This document shows positions 29,272 to 37,736 of a stretch of DNA of 64,000 nt, piece after piece (position 1 is the stretch's first letter; every line of letters begins with the position of its first letter). Below the pieces are notes generated by a model that saw nothing but the letters and a program-made list of their open reading frames with translations, ran no database searches and was not told where the DNA came from. The position numbers and the translations under genes were made by a program. The DNA is taken from positions 247,145 through 311,144 of the IMG/VR virus record IMGVR_UViG_3300043410_001892. The stretch is one strand, 5' to 3'. The DNA comes from a virus.

Positions 29272-29961
29272 TTACTTCTGTTGTAAGCTACGATATTCTT
29301 CTACAGTAATAAATTCTACTAATTTTTCTATTTTATATTTTGTAGTGTTATTTGCTTTAGCGCAAGCATGTATTCCATGATATACTTCACCGTTATAGCG
29401 ACAAGGTTTAGAATGTACTAAAGCGTGTTCAACACCGTATGTTTGCTGTACACCTGACTTTCCTTTATTCCACGGTTCTTTACCTTTGTTAAAATGTTCT
29501 TGTGTTTCCCATCGCTTACGAAGTCCTTCAGAAGTTTTTGGTTTAGGTATTCCTTTCTGTTTTCCTTTTGCATTCTCGCTAATTTTTTTCCTAATCTCTA
29601 ACGTATGCTTTTTACCGTAGTATCCGTTTTTCTCGCCTGTGAGTTTTTCTTTTTTACTCATAGCTTCTTGCCATGCAGGACAACTAGACATATCCCCGCC
29701 ATCGCCTGATTCTTTTTTTAAATTAGCCCATTCTTTGCTTTCTACAATATTCCATAAATCACTATAATAAATACCTTTTTCTATCAATTCTTCTTTACTG
29801 TTAGTTTCTAATAGTATTTCTGTAGTATAGTTGTAACCATGTTTTTTAAGGTGTCTAATCCACATAGTTCCGCTACCTGGATACCTATGCGGATCTTGTT
29901 TTGTAGTTTTTCCTAAATATTTTAAACCCGTTTCGTTGTGTGTTTTAACGTACAAATACAT
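29272..29961 (-). CDS. GIY-YIG homing endonuclease with NUMOD3 repeats
   Basis: 229 residues. N-terminal GIY-YIG-like module (MYLYVKTHNETGLKYLGKTT, then HLKKHGYNYTTEILLET), a middle GYYGKKHTLEIRKKISENAK of NUMOD3 type, and a C-terminal IENR-like helix region (YHGIHACAKANNTTKYKIEK). AAGGAG precedes the ATG. A free-standing mobile nuclease, converging with the HicA-like gene. Confidence 0.8.
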   Translation of the reverse strand: MYLYVKTHNETGLKYLGKTTKQDPHRYPGSGTMWIRHLKKHGYNYTTEILLETNSKEELIEKGIYYSDLWNIVESKEWANLKKESGDGGDMSSCPAWQEAMSKKEKLTGEKNGYYGKKHTLEIRKKISENAKGKQKGIPKPKTSEGLRKRWETQEHFNKGKEPWNKGKSGVQQTYGVEHALVHSKPCRYNGEVYHGIHACAKANNTTKYKIEKLVEFITVEEYRSLQQK

Positions 29962-30005
29962 TATAGTTCTCCTTTAATGTATTTATTCTCATGTGCAATG
30001 AATAG

Positions 30006-32051
30006 TTATTTTTCCGTAGCTATCCATTCTCCATTCCAGTTATCACCTAAATCTTGTTGTTTCATAAAGTCACAACGTTCAATCCATATTTTGTAGTATT
30101 TGTCCATTTGTCCACCAAAGGTGCCTTTCATAGTTTTACACATTGCAGCAGCTTCATCAAACTTCTTTTGTTTATATAAGTCGTGCATGAGGTTGTGTAA
30201 GTCTTTATCTTTACTATAATCAGCACCTTTGGTGCGTAATGCAGTATAGATTAAGTCTGCAACTGTTTTACCTTTTGGTTGTAAGTTATCTAACAGTAAG
30301 TAAAAGAAATCGTCTTTAGTTCTGTTATATGTTTCAGCACCAATGATACATAGTACACCGTATGCTTTACAACGTGCTTCTAAACGAGCAGCAGTTGAAA
30401 CCATATCACCTAAGATATCATAGCTGTGTCTATCACTAGAACCCATTTCGCCAATGAAGCCTATTCCGCTATTACACCCCCAGCCCATAGCTGCGGGTGG
30501 TAACCCTTTGGCTTCCATAATCTTAGTATATGTATCGACTGCGTCTAGCATTTCTAAGCCAACTTTAACAATAGTACGAGCATGATTTCCATCATCAATT
30601 GGAGCACCGTGAATATGCATTGATGCATCTCCTACGTACTTAATAACCATACCTTGACTATCCATAATAGGTTTACTAATACTATCCATATATCCGTTCA
30701 TGTATAGACCTAGACCTGCAACATCATCGCCAAAGTGTTCACCAATTGGAGTAAATCCGCGCAAATCTGAGAACATAACTGAAACATCTTTACGTACACC
30801 TTGTTTAATTAAGTCTGGATTTTCTTGTAGCATTTCAACTACTTTTGGAGAGCAGTAGCCAGCAAATTGTTTTTTAATAGCTAGTTTTTGAGTTAGTTCA
30901 TCCACAAACTTAACAGTATAAGCATGAGCATAAACAAGAGTAAATCCAGATACAACAAATGTTGCATCCAAAAGAATATTATAAGTGGTGAAAGCATAAC
31001 TAAAAGCATAAGGTATACCACCAATGAAAGCAATAATAGGAACAAAGCCGTATCTCCATCTTGTTAAAAATATAGATCCAATTGCAAGTACAATAAAACC
31101 TAATAGTTCAGCACCGTCTGCATAATCAGGTCGTACAATATTAGTACCGGATACTAATGTGTCTAAAACCGCACCTTGAACTTGATGCGGAAACTGTTCT
31201 CCTCTAGCAGTTGCAACTGGGTTATTGAGTCCCCTTGCAGTAAGTCCGACAATGACGATCTTTCCGCCAAAGAATTCTGGGAGATCAGTGATTGGAAAAC
31301 TTTCAGGTTGGTGGGACCAGTCAATCCAAACTCTACTATAGGGGTCTGTTGCAATTTTTCCAAACTTAGGTATTCTGACAGCTTCGACTCCAATGTCTGA
31401 GATTTTAACTTGGAAACTTGGATCTCCACTTGCGACTCTAAGTGTGTCCAGTCCAAGGCTTGGATAGAGTTTTCCTTTTGATGAAATAACCATTGGCATT
31501 CTTCGCACGACGCCATCAAGTTCTGGGAAAGTGTTAACAATACCAGCACCAGCAATAACATCATTAAGTTCTTTAGTATTTGCTTGTATGTTTTCATAAT
31601 TTACAGTAAAAGGTTGATCTTCGTTACCGATTACACTAACGCCTGGACGAAATGCAATAGTATCTGATTTTATAGGTTCGTTAGTTCCAGTTTGCGGTAA
31701 GATTACAGGAACTGTTGTCATAAGTTTAGCTAAGACTGGGTCTTTTTTAAATCTATCAGCATCTGGCATAAAGATGTTGAATACAACTAAGCCAGCACCT
31801 CTTGAATACAACTCTTCAATTATTTGAGCATATATATCACGTGAGAATGGGAATTGACCATACTTCTCTAATGCAGCATCGTCGATGTTTACTGTAGCAA
31901 CAGATGATTCTTGTATAGGTTTACTTGTAATAAGTGTATCAAAGTATCTTAATCTCATACTTTCTACAAATGATGGATCTGCAATTCTTATAGCTGCAAC
32001 TAGCATAAGAGTTAAAAGAGCAGTCCATGGGTTTAATAATATTTTCTTCAT
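30006..32051 (-). CDS. CHASE2-domain class III adenylate cyclase
   Basis: 681 residues: signal anchor (residues 8-24), large extracytoplasmic CHASE2 sensor (about 30-320), three more membrane spans (325-390) and a cytoplasmic cyclase domain (about 420-600). Metal aspartates are in MFSDLRGFT and YVGDAS; IKYVGD supplies the adenine-specific lysine. In the final motif GDMVSTAARLE the usual transition-state Asn is Ser while the Arg is kept, so activity may be reduced. Start at 32051 overlaps the stop of the upstream curlin gene (TAATG). It is the last gene of the curli operon; FecR-CHASE2-cyclase sets occur in bacteria. Confidence 0.88.
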   Translation of the reverse strand: MKKILLNPWTALLTLMLVAAIRIADPSFVESMRLRYFDTLITSKPIQESSVATVNIDDAALEKYGQFPFSRDIYAQIIEELYSRGAGLVVFNIFMPDADRFKKDPVLAKLMTTVPVILPQTGTNEPIKSDTIAFRPGVSVIGNEDQPFTVNYENIQANTKELNDVIAGAGIVNTFPELDGVVRRMPMVISSKGKLYPSLGLDTLRVASGDPSFQVKISDIGVEAVRIPKFGKIATDPYSRVWIDWSHQPESFPITDLPEFFGGKIVIVGLTARGLNNPVATARGEQFPHQVQGAVLDTLVSGTNIVRPDYADGAELLGFIVLAIGSIFLTRWRYGFVPIIAFIGGIPYAFSYAFTTYNILLDATFVVSGFTLVYAHAYTVKFVDELTQKLAIKKQFAGYCSPKVVEMLQENPDLIKQGVRKDVSVMFSDLRGFTPIGEHFGDDVAGLGLYMNGYMDSISKPIMDSQGMVIKYVGDASMHIHGAPIDDGNHARTIVKVGLEMLDAVDTYTKIMEAKGLPPAAMGWGCNSGIGFIGEMGSSDRHSYDILGDMVSTAARLEARCKAYGVLCIIGAETYNRTKDDFFYLLLDNLQPKGKTVADLIYTALRTKGADYSKDKDLHNLMHDLYKQKKFDEAAAMCKTMKGTFGGQMDKYYKIWIERCDFMKQQDLGDNWNGEWIATEK

Positions 32052-32674
32052 TATTGTCCTTGTTGTACTGATATTGGTGCGCATCCGCCTGCAGTAGCGC
32101 AGTTAGAGTTTATAGAATAAATTTGTTGAGTAGCACCGCTTTGTCTTAGGTTTAAACTAGCAGGCTGTCCAGATAGAATAACTTCAGACATATGAGGTGC
32201 TGCTCCTTCTTGTATAATACTAACATTCTTATTACCACCTGAAAGATTAACTGTTGCATAATGATTACCTTCATCAGTTTGGTGAATGCTAAGTAAGTTA
32301 TTATCATCAGCTACTGTAGCAAATATACCTTTCCCAAAGCTAGTAGCTGTAGTTGTAGTTTGTTCAAGATCTATAGTATTAGTGTTACCAGTTGTTGATA
32401 AATCAACAAAATTAGTTTGCAAATCGTTAGTTCCAATTTGATTGATTGTTACACTATTACTACTACCCACACCTGTATAGTTAGTGTAGTTATTTTTTGT
32501 ACCAATTTGTTCAACGGTAATTGTATTATCATTACCAGATTGCATAATAGTTGATTGATTATCAGAAGTTGGTCTTGACACAAACGTCATTACTTTAGCA
32601 ACATCTGCAGGGTTTGCAGGCGGTAATGCATAACTTACTGAGGTTGCTAATAATAAAAGAAACATAAATCTCAT
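32051..32674 (-). CDS. Curlin-repeat protein (minor subunit-like)
   Basis: 207 residues. Signal peptide MRFMFLLLLATSVSYA, then imperfect curlin repeats with the N-x-x-x-x-x-Q-x-G/T spacing: NDNTITVEQIGTKNNYTN, SNSVTINQIGTNDLQTN, TNTIDLEQT, NLLSIHQTDEGN, NVSIIQEG, SLNLRQSG. Such repeats form the beta-helical amyloid of CsgA/CsgB. Overlaps neighbours on both sides. Nucleator or major subunit cannot be told apart. Confidence 0.8.
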   Translation of the reverse strand: MRFMFLLLLATSVSYALPPANPADVAKVMTFVSRPTSDNQSTIMQSGNDNTITVEQIGTKNNYTNYTGVGSSNSVTINQIGTNDLQTNFVDLSTTGNTNTIDLEQTTTTATSFGKGIFATVADDNNLLSIHQTDEGNHYATVNLSGGNKNVSIIQEGAAPHMSEVILSGQPASLNLRQSGATQQIYSINSNCATAGGCAPISVQQGQ

Positions 32675-33753
32675 TTGTGTAATACTCCGTTAGTTTGTGT
32701 AATATTTACTGTATTGCCGCCAAACCCTCCTTGACCTATAAGAGCCGATGACAGTGTGTTATCTTGTGTCACTGATACTGTAGTGTTTGAATTATATCCT
32801 TGTGTTTTAACTTCTGAATAATGATTCATAGGTGAAATTCTGTAAGCAATTGCTTTACCCTTTTGTTCACCTTCTCCATCCGGATTTTCCCACATTAGGC
32901 AAACAGTAGTAATTGGATTACATCCATTATCAAATTTAAAGTTTAATATTGCTCGAATATGTGCGTCCATTGTTTCTTGAGTCTTTGATACTTGATTTGC
33001 TAACCTACGCGTAGCTTCTTCTTCAACTTCTTCCTGTTCTTTATCCCATTTAGTTTTAGCTGCTTCTTTAACAGCTTTTGTAAGTTCAGGAGGTTTAAGT
33101 AGAATCAACGTATTGTTGATCTTTGATTCAAGTACACTAACAATAGTTGGAGGACTAGGCATAACAGTACGACTTTGAACATACGTTGCATGGAATGCTT
33201 GATCTAATACTACTTTACCTGCTTCATTCTCAACTTCAATTTGTCCTGACTTGCATTGATTTTCTTCAAGTTCGTATTCTTTAACTTGCTTGTCATCTTT
33301 GCAACTTGGTAACAGTACAATTAAAGATTGACCAGCTTCGTCAACTGTCATGGAAAAGTCAGTACCTCTAACTGCAATAGTAGCAGTAGGAGTTTGAATA
33401 CCAACTTGTTGTGGATTAGCTTTAGCTATCTGCCCACTTGCATAACGTACAGTTCCCATACCAACTTTTAATGCAAGTTTACCTGCATCAGATTGCTTTG
33501 GATCGTAAACAAAGTCATCTATAACTAATCGACTATTTTCTGTTACTTTAACTTTTGTATCGTCTTTGAATATTAAATTGCTAACGCAACTACCAGTAGA
33601 ATACGCATCCATACTTTCTATTGATGCGCCTTTATCACCAGTAAGTTTTTCTTTATTACGTTCAATATTACACGCAGTTCCTTTGGCATCAGATACTGAA
33701 CCAATACCTGCGTGTACATTTGTAACTAAAAGAAAAAATAGTAAGATCCACAT
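32671..33753 (-). CDS. FecR-domain secreted protein with curlin-like C-terminus
   Basis: 360 residues. Signal peptide MWILLFFLLVTNVHA. Residues 20-150 form a FecR-type beta domain (IFKDDTKVKVTENSRLVIDDF, TPTATIAVRGTDFSM). Middle region 230-265 is helical and charged. The last 40 residues contain two curlin-like repeats (NSNTTVSVTQDN, GGNTVNITQTNG). The fusion suggests it is attached to, or senses, the amyloid, perhaps passing a signal to the CHASE2 cyclase two genes downstream. Confidence 0.8.
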   Translation of the reverse strand: MWILLFFLLVTNVHAGIGSVSDAKGTACNIERNKEKLTGDKGASIESMDAYSTGSCVSNLIFKDDTKVKVTENSRLVIDDFVYDPKQSDAGKLALKVGMGTVRYASGQIAKANPQQVGIQTPTATIAVRGTDFSMTVDEAGQSLIVLLPSCKDDKQVKEYELEENQCKSGQIEVENEAGKVVLDQAFHATYVQSRTVMPSPPTIVSVLESKINNTLILLKPPELTKAVKEAAKTKWDKEQEEVEEEATRRLANQVSKTQETMDAHIRAILNFKFDNGCNPITTVCLMWENPDGEGEQKGKAIAYRISPMNHYSEVKTQGYNSNTTVSVTQDNTLSSALIGQGGFGGNTVNITQTNGVLHK

Positions 33754-34532
33754 TATCTTGCAACAGCTGATTTTTCGCCTACTATACCTAATGTTGCATC
33801 ATTAGTTGAATGTACAGTAATTGTATTGTTATTACCGGTAGTATTGATATCAATCATAGAATCATTAGACCCTTGTTGCTGTGTAACAATTGAGTTAAAG
33901 TCACCAGTGATTAGTTGTGTAAGTTGATGTCCAATACCGCCATTATCTTGTTCGTTTATAAAAGAGTTAAAGTTACCATTTGCGGTAGTAGTATCAATTC
34001 CATTCATACTATTTAATCTTGTAGTAATTTGGTTAGACGAACCAGTTATCGCAATTGTACTATGTATATTATCTTTAGTTAGTGATTGAATAATAAAGTT
34101 TGTATCTCCACTAACTGTTTCATTTACTATGTTAGTAGATGACGGAGTTCCTGTAACACCAATAGTAAGTAACGTTTGATTTTGCATTCCTGTTATCAGT
34201 GATGAGTAAATGTTATTGTTACCATTGATGTTATATTGTGCCCAGTTCCCGTCGCCTGTTTGATTAAGAGTTACTTGGTTAGTATTTCCTGTAATCGTTG
34301 CATAATTCGTTGTGGCTGCAGCACTTGGTACAAACGAAGTAATAATGTTGTTAGCACCGTAAGATATAGGAGAAACAAGTGTTGTGCCACCAACATTATT
34401 AGTTCCGCCAATCTGATCAATAATAATTGTGTTTGTATTACCAAGTTGTTCAATGTATACATTATTAGTTCCTGTTGGTCCAGCTGCAAGTACAGAATTA
34501 CTGAGTAGGAGTAGAACTAATAACTGTTTCAT
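33753..34532 (-). CDS. Curlin-repeat protein (major subunit-like)
   Basis: 259 residues. Signal peptide MKQLLVLLLLSNSVLAAG. Many curlin-type repeats: NNVYIEQLGNTNTIIIDQIG, NTNQVTLNQTGDGNWAQYN, NFIIQSLTKDN, NSIVTQQQGSNDSMIDIN, NTITVHSTNDA. The start at 34532 has AGGAG upstream and lies inside the 3' end of csgG. Likely the main secreted amyloid subunit. Confidence 0.82.
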   Translation of the reverse strand: MKQLLVLLLLSNSVLAAGPTGTNNVYIEQLGNTNTIIIDQIGGTNNVGGTTLVSPISYGANNIITSFVPSAAATTNYATITGNTNQVTLNQTGDGNWAQYNINGNNNIYSSLITGMQNQTLLTIGVTGTPSSTNIVNETVSGDTNFIIQSLTKDNIHSTIAITGSSNQITTRLNSMNGIDTTTANGNFNSFINEQDNGGIGHQLTQLITGDFNSIVTQQQGSNDSMIDINTTGNNNTITVHSTNDATLGIVGEKSAVAR

Positions 34533-35355
34533 TGCTGGTCTCCTTAGATTGTTCTTTAAAAGACCAATGTCCTTTTCTCGCTCCTTCTTTAATAGTTTCA
34601 AGCACTGCAGCTTGAATTGCCTTATTAGTTGCCTTATTAATACTTTCATTAATACTTCCACCTATTTCTGTTTCTAACATCTTTGTGTCAGAAGAGAACA
34701 TTCTTAATACACCTACTTTATCCATATAACTTAGAACAGTTTTTGTTACTACTACCGATGTTAAAATTTCACCAGAAGTAACAGAAACTACTCTCAAGCT
34801 AACTGTAACTGTATCGCTTTGGTATTGCGTTTCACCCCCAATACCAAAGATCCTAACACCAGCACCTCCTGTGACTGTGTTAGAGTCGTACCCAACAATT
34901 GCACCTTCTGCAATAATACCAGCAAAAGTCATAGCAGGTAACGGTGTTGCAGCATCCTTTCCTTGGAACTGCTCGCGGGTTTGACGAATCATTTGCCGCT
35001 CTTTAATTAGATTATCTAATCCAACTCTTTCTAGTACTATAAACCATCGATTATTACCTACTTCTTTTAATGCTTTAATTAAGTAATTTTCTGCACCTTG
35101 GGTAACAGCTGAACTTAAACTAGCAATATTTGGAACTGATTTACGTTGCCCAGTTTTATCATTAAATCCGTATACTGCAATTGGTATAGGACCAGTAGTA
35201 GGCGGTGCAAGTAAGTTTTCTTCTTTTTTCATAAAAGGAGTATCATCAATAATTGGATCATCAAATTGTTCACCTGTTATGAATTTTTCAATTGTGCTAG
35301 TAGTAGCGCATCCGTAAAGTAATATGGTTGTTATTAGTATGAGTAGTTTTTTCAT
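34498..35355 (-). CDS. csgG: CsgG curli secretion pore lipoprotein
   Basis: 285 residues. Lipobox LYGCAT after a short signal (Cys16). CsgG family blocks: IPIAVYGFNDKTGQRKSVPN, VTQGAENYLIKALKEVG, WFIVLERVGLDNLIKERQMI, IIAEGAIVGYDSNTVTGGAG and YQSDTVTVSLRVVSVTSGEI. CsgG forms the nonameric outer-membrane channel of type VIII secretion. Nine bases after csgF-like. Confidence 0.95.
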   Translation of the reverse strand: MKKLLILITTILLYGCATTSTIEKFITGEQFDDPIIDDTPFMKKEENLLAPPTTGPIPIAVYGFNDKTGQRKSVPNIASLSSAVTQGAENYLIKALKEVGNNRWFIVLERVGLDNLIKERQMIRQTREQFQGKDAATPLPAMTFAGIIAEGAIVGYDSNTVTGGAGVRIFGIGGETQYQSDTVTVSLRVVSVTSGEILTSVVVTKTVLSYMDKVGVLRMFSSDTKMLETEIGGSINESINKATNKAIQAAVLETIKEGARKGHWSFKEQSKETSNETVISSTPTQ

Positions 35356-35363
35356 GCTTTACC

Positions 35364-35837
35364 TTAAAAATAGAAAGTGCCCGCAGGTACTTTCATCAAT
35401 GTTGTTTGATCTGGATTAAGATTATTTGTAATACTAATAACGATCATTCCTTGATCAGAGCCTTCACCTAAACTCCATGAAACTGTACTCCCTCCAAGAT
35501 CGGGAATAGTTCCACATGTTATACCAGGTTCGGTACATTTAGTTCCGTCAGCAAACATACTATCAGTAAGTTGTTTTGCTAACTGTGAATATATTCTTGA
35601 TTCTAAATTTGATAGAAATTTAGCTTGTGGAGTATTAAGTGCAAGAGCGTCTGCTTTGGCTTGTATTGCATCAGCAAGTGCTTTATGTTTTTCAACATTT
35701 TGCTGTTCAAGTTGTTGAATAGTTAGAGTATGATTACTATAACCAATGCCGCTAAATGCTGGGCTATTAAAGCTATGTTGGAGTTCAGCAGAATATGCTG
35801 TTGTTGATACTAGTAGTAATGCTAATAGTTTTTTCAC
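35364..35837 (-). CDS. csgF: CsgF-like curli assembly protein
   Basis: 157 residues. Signal peptide MKKLLALLLVSTTAYSA, then ELQHSFNSPAFSGIGYSNHT, matching the CsgF N-terminal segment (F-x-NP-x-F-GG) that plugs into CsgG, a helical middle and a beta C-terminus (MIVISITNNLNPDQTTLMKV). The start is GTG (35835-35837) with GGGG upstream. First gene of the operon. No CsgE or CsgD homologue is visible in the window. Confidence 0.82.
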   Translation of the reverse strand: MKKLLALLLVSTTAYSAELQHSFNSPAFSGIGYSNHTLTIQQLEQQNVEKHKALADAIQAKADALALNTPQAKFLSNLESRIYSQLAKQLTDSMFADGTKCTEPGITCGTIPDLGGSTVSWSLGEGSDQGMIVISITNNLNPDQTTLMKVPAGTFYF

Positions 35838-35881
35838 TTCAGTCCCCTTTAAGTTATTATGTATTTACCTAAAAAAAGTAG

Positions 35882-36021
35882 TAATTTTTAGAACTGTAAT
35901 ATAAGAGATAAATAACTATAACAACTTAGGACCGTCACATTTATGTGCCTAAGGCGTCAAGGTTGCCCTACCTAGCAGTTTGAGATTCGCTACCTCTTAT
36001 AACTGTAAACAGGGCTTTTTT
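35882..36021 (+). ncRNA. Structured intergenic element with terminal T-run (possible plus-strand small RNA)
   Basis: TATAAGAG/CTCTTATA encloses CTTAGG/CCTAAG, and GCCCT pairs with AGGGC directly before T9 on the plus strand. That end looks like an intrinsic terminator. On the minus strand it would be the leader of the curli operon. Strand and function unresolved. Confidence 0.4.
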
Positions 36022-36026
36022 TTTGA

Positions 36027-36434
36027 CTAATTATCAGTCTTATGAGCAAAGTTAGTAAAATAGTCTACTTCTTTGTCACCGTATGTTTTCTTAGCTGGTC
36101 TTTTCTTAGTTGGAGCTGGAGTATCAGTATCAGTAGCTTTAGTACGACCGGTACTACTAATCTTTTTTAAATCTGCATCTATTTGTTCTCTTCGTCTTTT
36201 TGCCTTTGCTTCCGGAGTATTTTGTGCAGCAAGTTCCTTATCTTTCTTTTCTTTTTCAAATTTTTTAAAAGCAGCAATATCAGCTTCGGCTTTTTGTTTT
36301 GCAGCCCATTGTTTCTTTTCTTTAGCAGTTGCATAACGTGGCGGTTGTTTTGGTTTGTCTTCTTTTTTCTCTTTTGGTTTTGGAGCCATTAGATCAAGTT
36401 CTTTTTGAGAAAACATAATTTCGTCTATTTTCAT
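36027..36434 (-). CDS. Lys/Ala-rich protein with possible capsid-targeting leader
   Basis: 135 residues, highly charged, helical Lys/Ala/Glu repeats (KEKKQWAAKQKAEADIAAFK) and a basic Thr/Pro-rich end. N-terminus MKIDEIMFSQKELDLM matches the M(K/R)I-x-E-(I/L) leader group. It looks like a head-internal or scaffold-type protein; inference. Confidence 0.5.
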   Translation of the reverse strand: MKIDEIMFSQKELDLMAPKPKEKKEDKPKQPPRYATAKEKKQWAAKQKAEADIAAFKKFEKEKKDKELAAQNTPEAKAKRRREQIDADLKKISSTGRTKATDTDTPAPTKKRPAKKTYGDKEVDYFTNFAHKTDN

Positions 36435-36480
36435 AATTTAAAAATCCTATGATTAAAACTATATTTATGCTAAATACTAC

Positions 36481-36831
36481 ATGAGAATATTTGAAATTAC
36501 TGCACACATGTCAATAGATCCGGATAACTACGGAACTACTATACAAAGTTGGAATAAGAAGGAACGACATAAAGTTAAAGAAATTCCAATGTCACAACTT
36601 ATAACATTTGAGCATCCTGATAAGATGAAAGATCCTGCAAGTAAGCAGAATATGATGAAGATTGCTAAGGCATATCATATGGGAGAACGTATACCACCTA
36701 TCATGGTTAAAAAACATGATGATAAGTATATGATATTAGATGGGCATCATAGATACTTTGCTGCAAGACTTGCAGGGATAAGATCTATCCCTGCAATCAT
36801 TATACCTGATGATAAAATTACTATTGATTAA
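36481..36831 (+). CDS. ParB/sulfiredoxin-fold nuclease-like protein
   Basis: 116 residues, plus strand. Leader MRIFEITAHM, then a ParB-like core: MGERIPPIMVKKHDDKYMIL and DGHHRYFAARLAGIRSIPAI. The DGHHR box is the conserved catalytic or nucleotide-binding element of the ParB N-terminal/sulfiredoxin fold, also found in phage nucleases and kinases. Converges with the RimK-like gene, overlapping by 11 bases. Confidence 0.75.
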   Translation: MRIFEITAHMSIDPDNYGTTIQSWNKKERHKVKEIPMSQLITFEHPDKMKDPASKQNMMKIAKAYHMGERIPPIMVKKHDDKYMILDGHHRYFAARLAGIRSIPAIIIPDDKITID

Positions 36832-37702
36832 GTTTTGATTTAACGTATTCAACAATTTCAAAACCAACATTAGTATTGCAGAAGTGATCAAATCCATTAA
36901 ACCCTGGATTAGAATTAGCTTCGCAAACTTTAAAACCGTTTTTATCAAATAAGAGATCAACACCTGCTATTTCTAAACCAAGAGCTTGTGTTGTTGCTAA
37001 TGCAATTGATTCTATTTCTGAAGTAACTGGATATGGTTCGCCTTTCCCACCAATTGTAATATTAGCACGAAAATCACCAGATGGAGCAGTTCGCTTCATT
37101 GCACCGATGACTTTATTACCTACTACAATAACTCTTAGATCAACACCTGGTTGATCTCCAAGATACTCTTGTACCAGAAGTTTCTTTTGGTTATCAAGAT
37201 TTTTTAAGAATTCGATTAATTTTCGATACTCGTGCTCACTATGACACAAGTAAACACCTTCTCCAAAACTACCAACTAAGACTTTAATTACGCAGGGAAA
37301 TCCTATATGTGTTGCGATTAAGTCGTTAGTGATGGGAAAGTGTACAAGCATAGTAGTCGGAACTGCTATATTAGCTTGTGATAAGATTTGACTAGTATGA
37401 AATTTATTCTGTACTATGTTTACACTGTCGCTTGAATTTATACATGGAATGCCATGTAATTCAAAATATCTAACTACGGCCAATTCAACTGAAGTAATGC
37501 CTGCACCTAGTCTTACTAATACTAAGCTAGGGAGATCAAAATCTTCACCAAGATATTTAATAGGTTGATTTATAACAATATCAAAGTTATTAAATTGCCG
37601 CACAGATGCATCGATACCAGCAGCTATAAAATTAGATAATAATTTAGCAGTTTCGTATTCGATTAAAGTGTGTTTTGTAAGAATTATAACTGTTTGTTTC
37701 AT
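36821..37702 (-). CDS. RimK-like ATP-grasp ligase
   Basis: 293 residues. ATP-grasp features: FPCVIKVLVGSFGEGVYLC (phosphate-binding loop), VQEYLGDQPGVDLRVIVVG, MKRTAPSGDFRANITIGG and AGVDLLFDKNGFKVCEANSN. Closest by pattern to RimK, which adds glutamates to ribosomal protein S6, or to related carboxylate-amine ligases. Given the translation theme, modification of a ribosomal protein is plausible but unproven. Confidence 0.85.
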   Translation of the reverse strand: MKQTVIILTKHTLIEYETAKLLSNFIAAGIDASVRQFNNFDIVINQPIKYLGEDFDLPSLVLVRLGAGITSVELAVVRYFELHGIPCINSSDSVNIVQNKFHTSQILSQANIAVPTTMLVHFPITNDLIATHIGFPCVIKVLVGSFGEGVYLCHSEHEYRKLIEFLKNLDNQKKLLVQEYLGDQPGVDLRVIVVGNKVIGAMKRTAPSGDFRANITIGGKGEPYPVTSEIESIALATTQALGLEIAGVDLLFDKNGFKVCEANSNPGFNGFDHFCNTNVGFEIVEYVKSKLNQ

Positions 37703-37736
37703 AGTGTATTTATCTGTATAAATACACTATTCAACT

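Noticed and set aside
31163-31597. 144-codon minus-strand open frame with a hydrophobic start
   Set aside because: Runs in another frame inside the CHASE2 cyclase gene, which has strong coding evidence.
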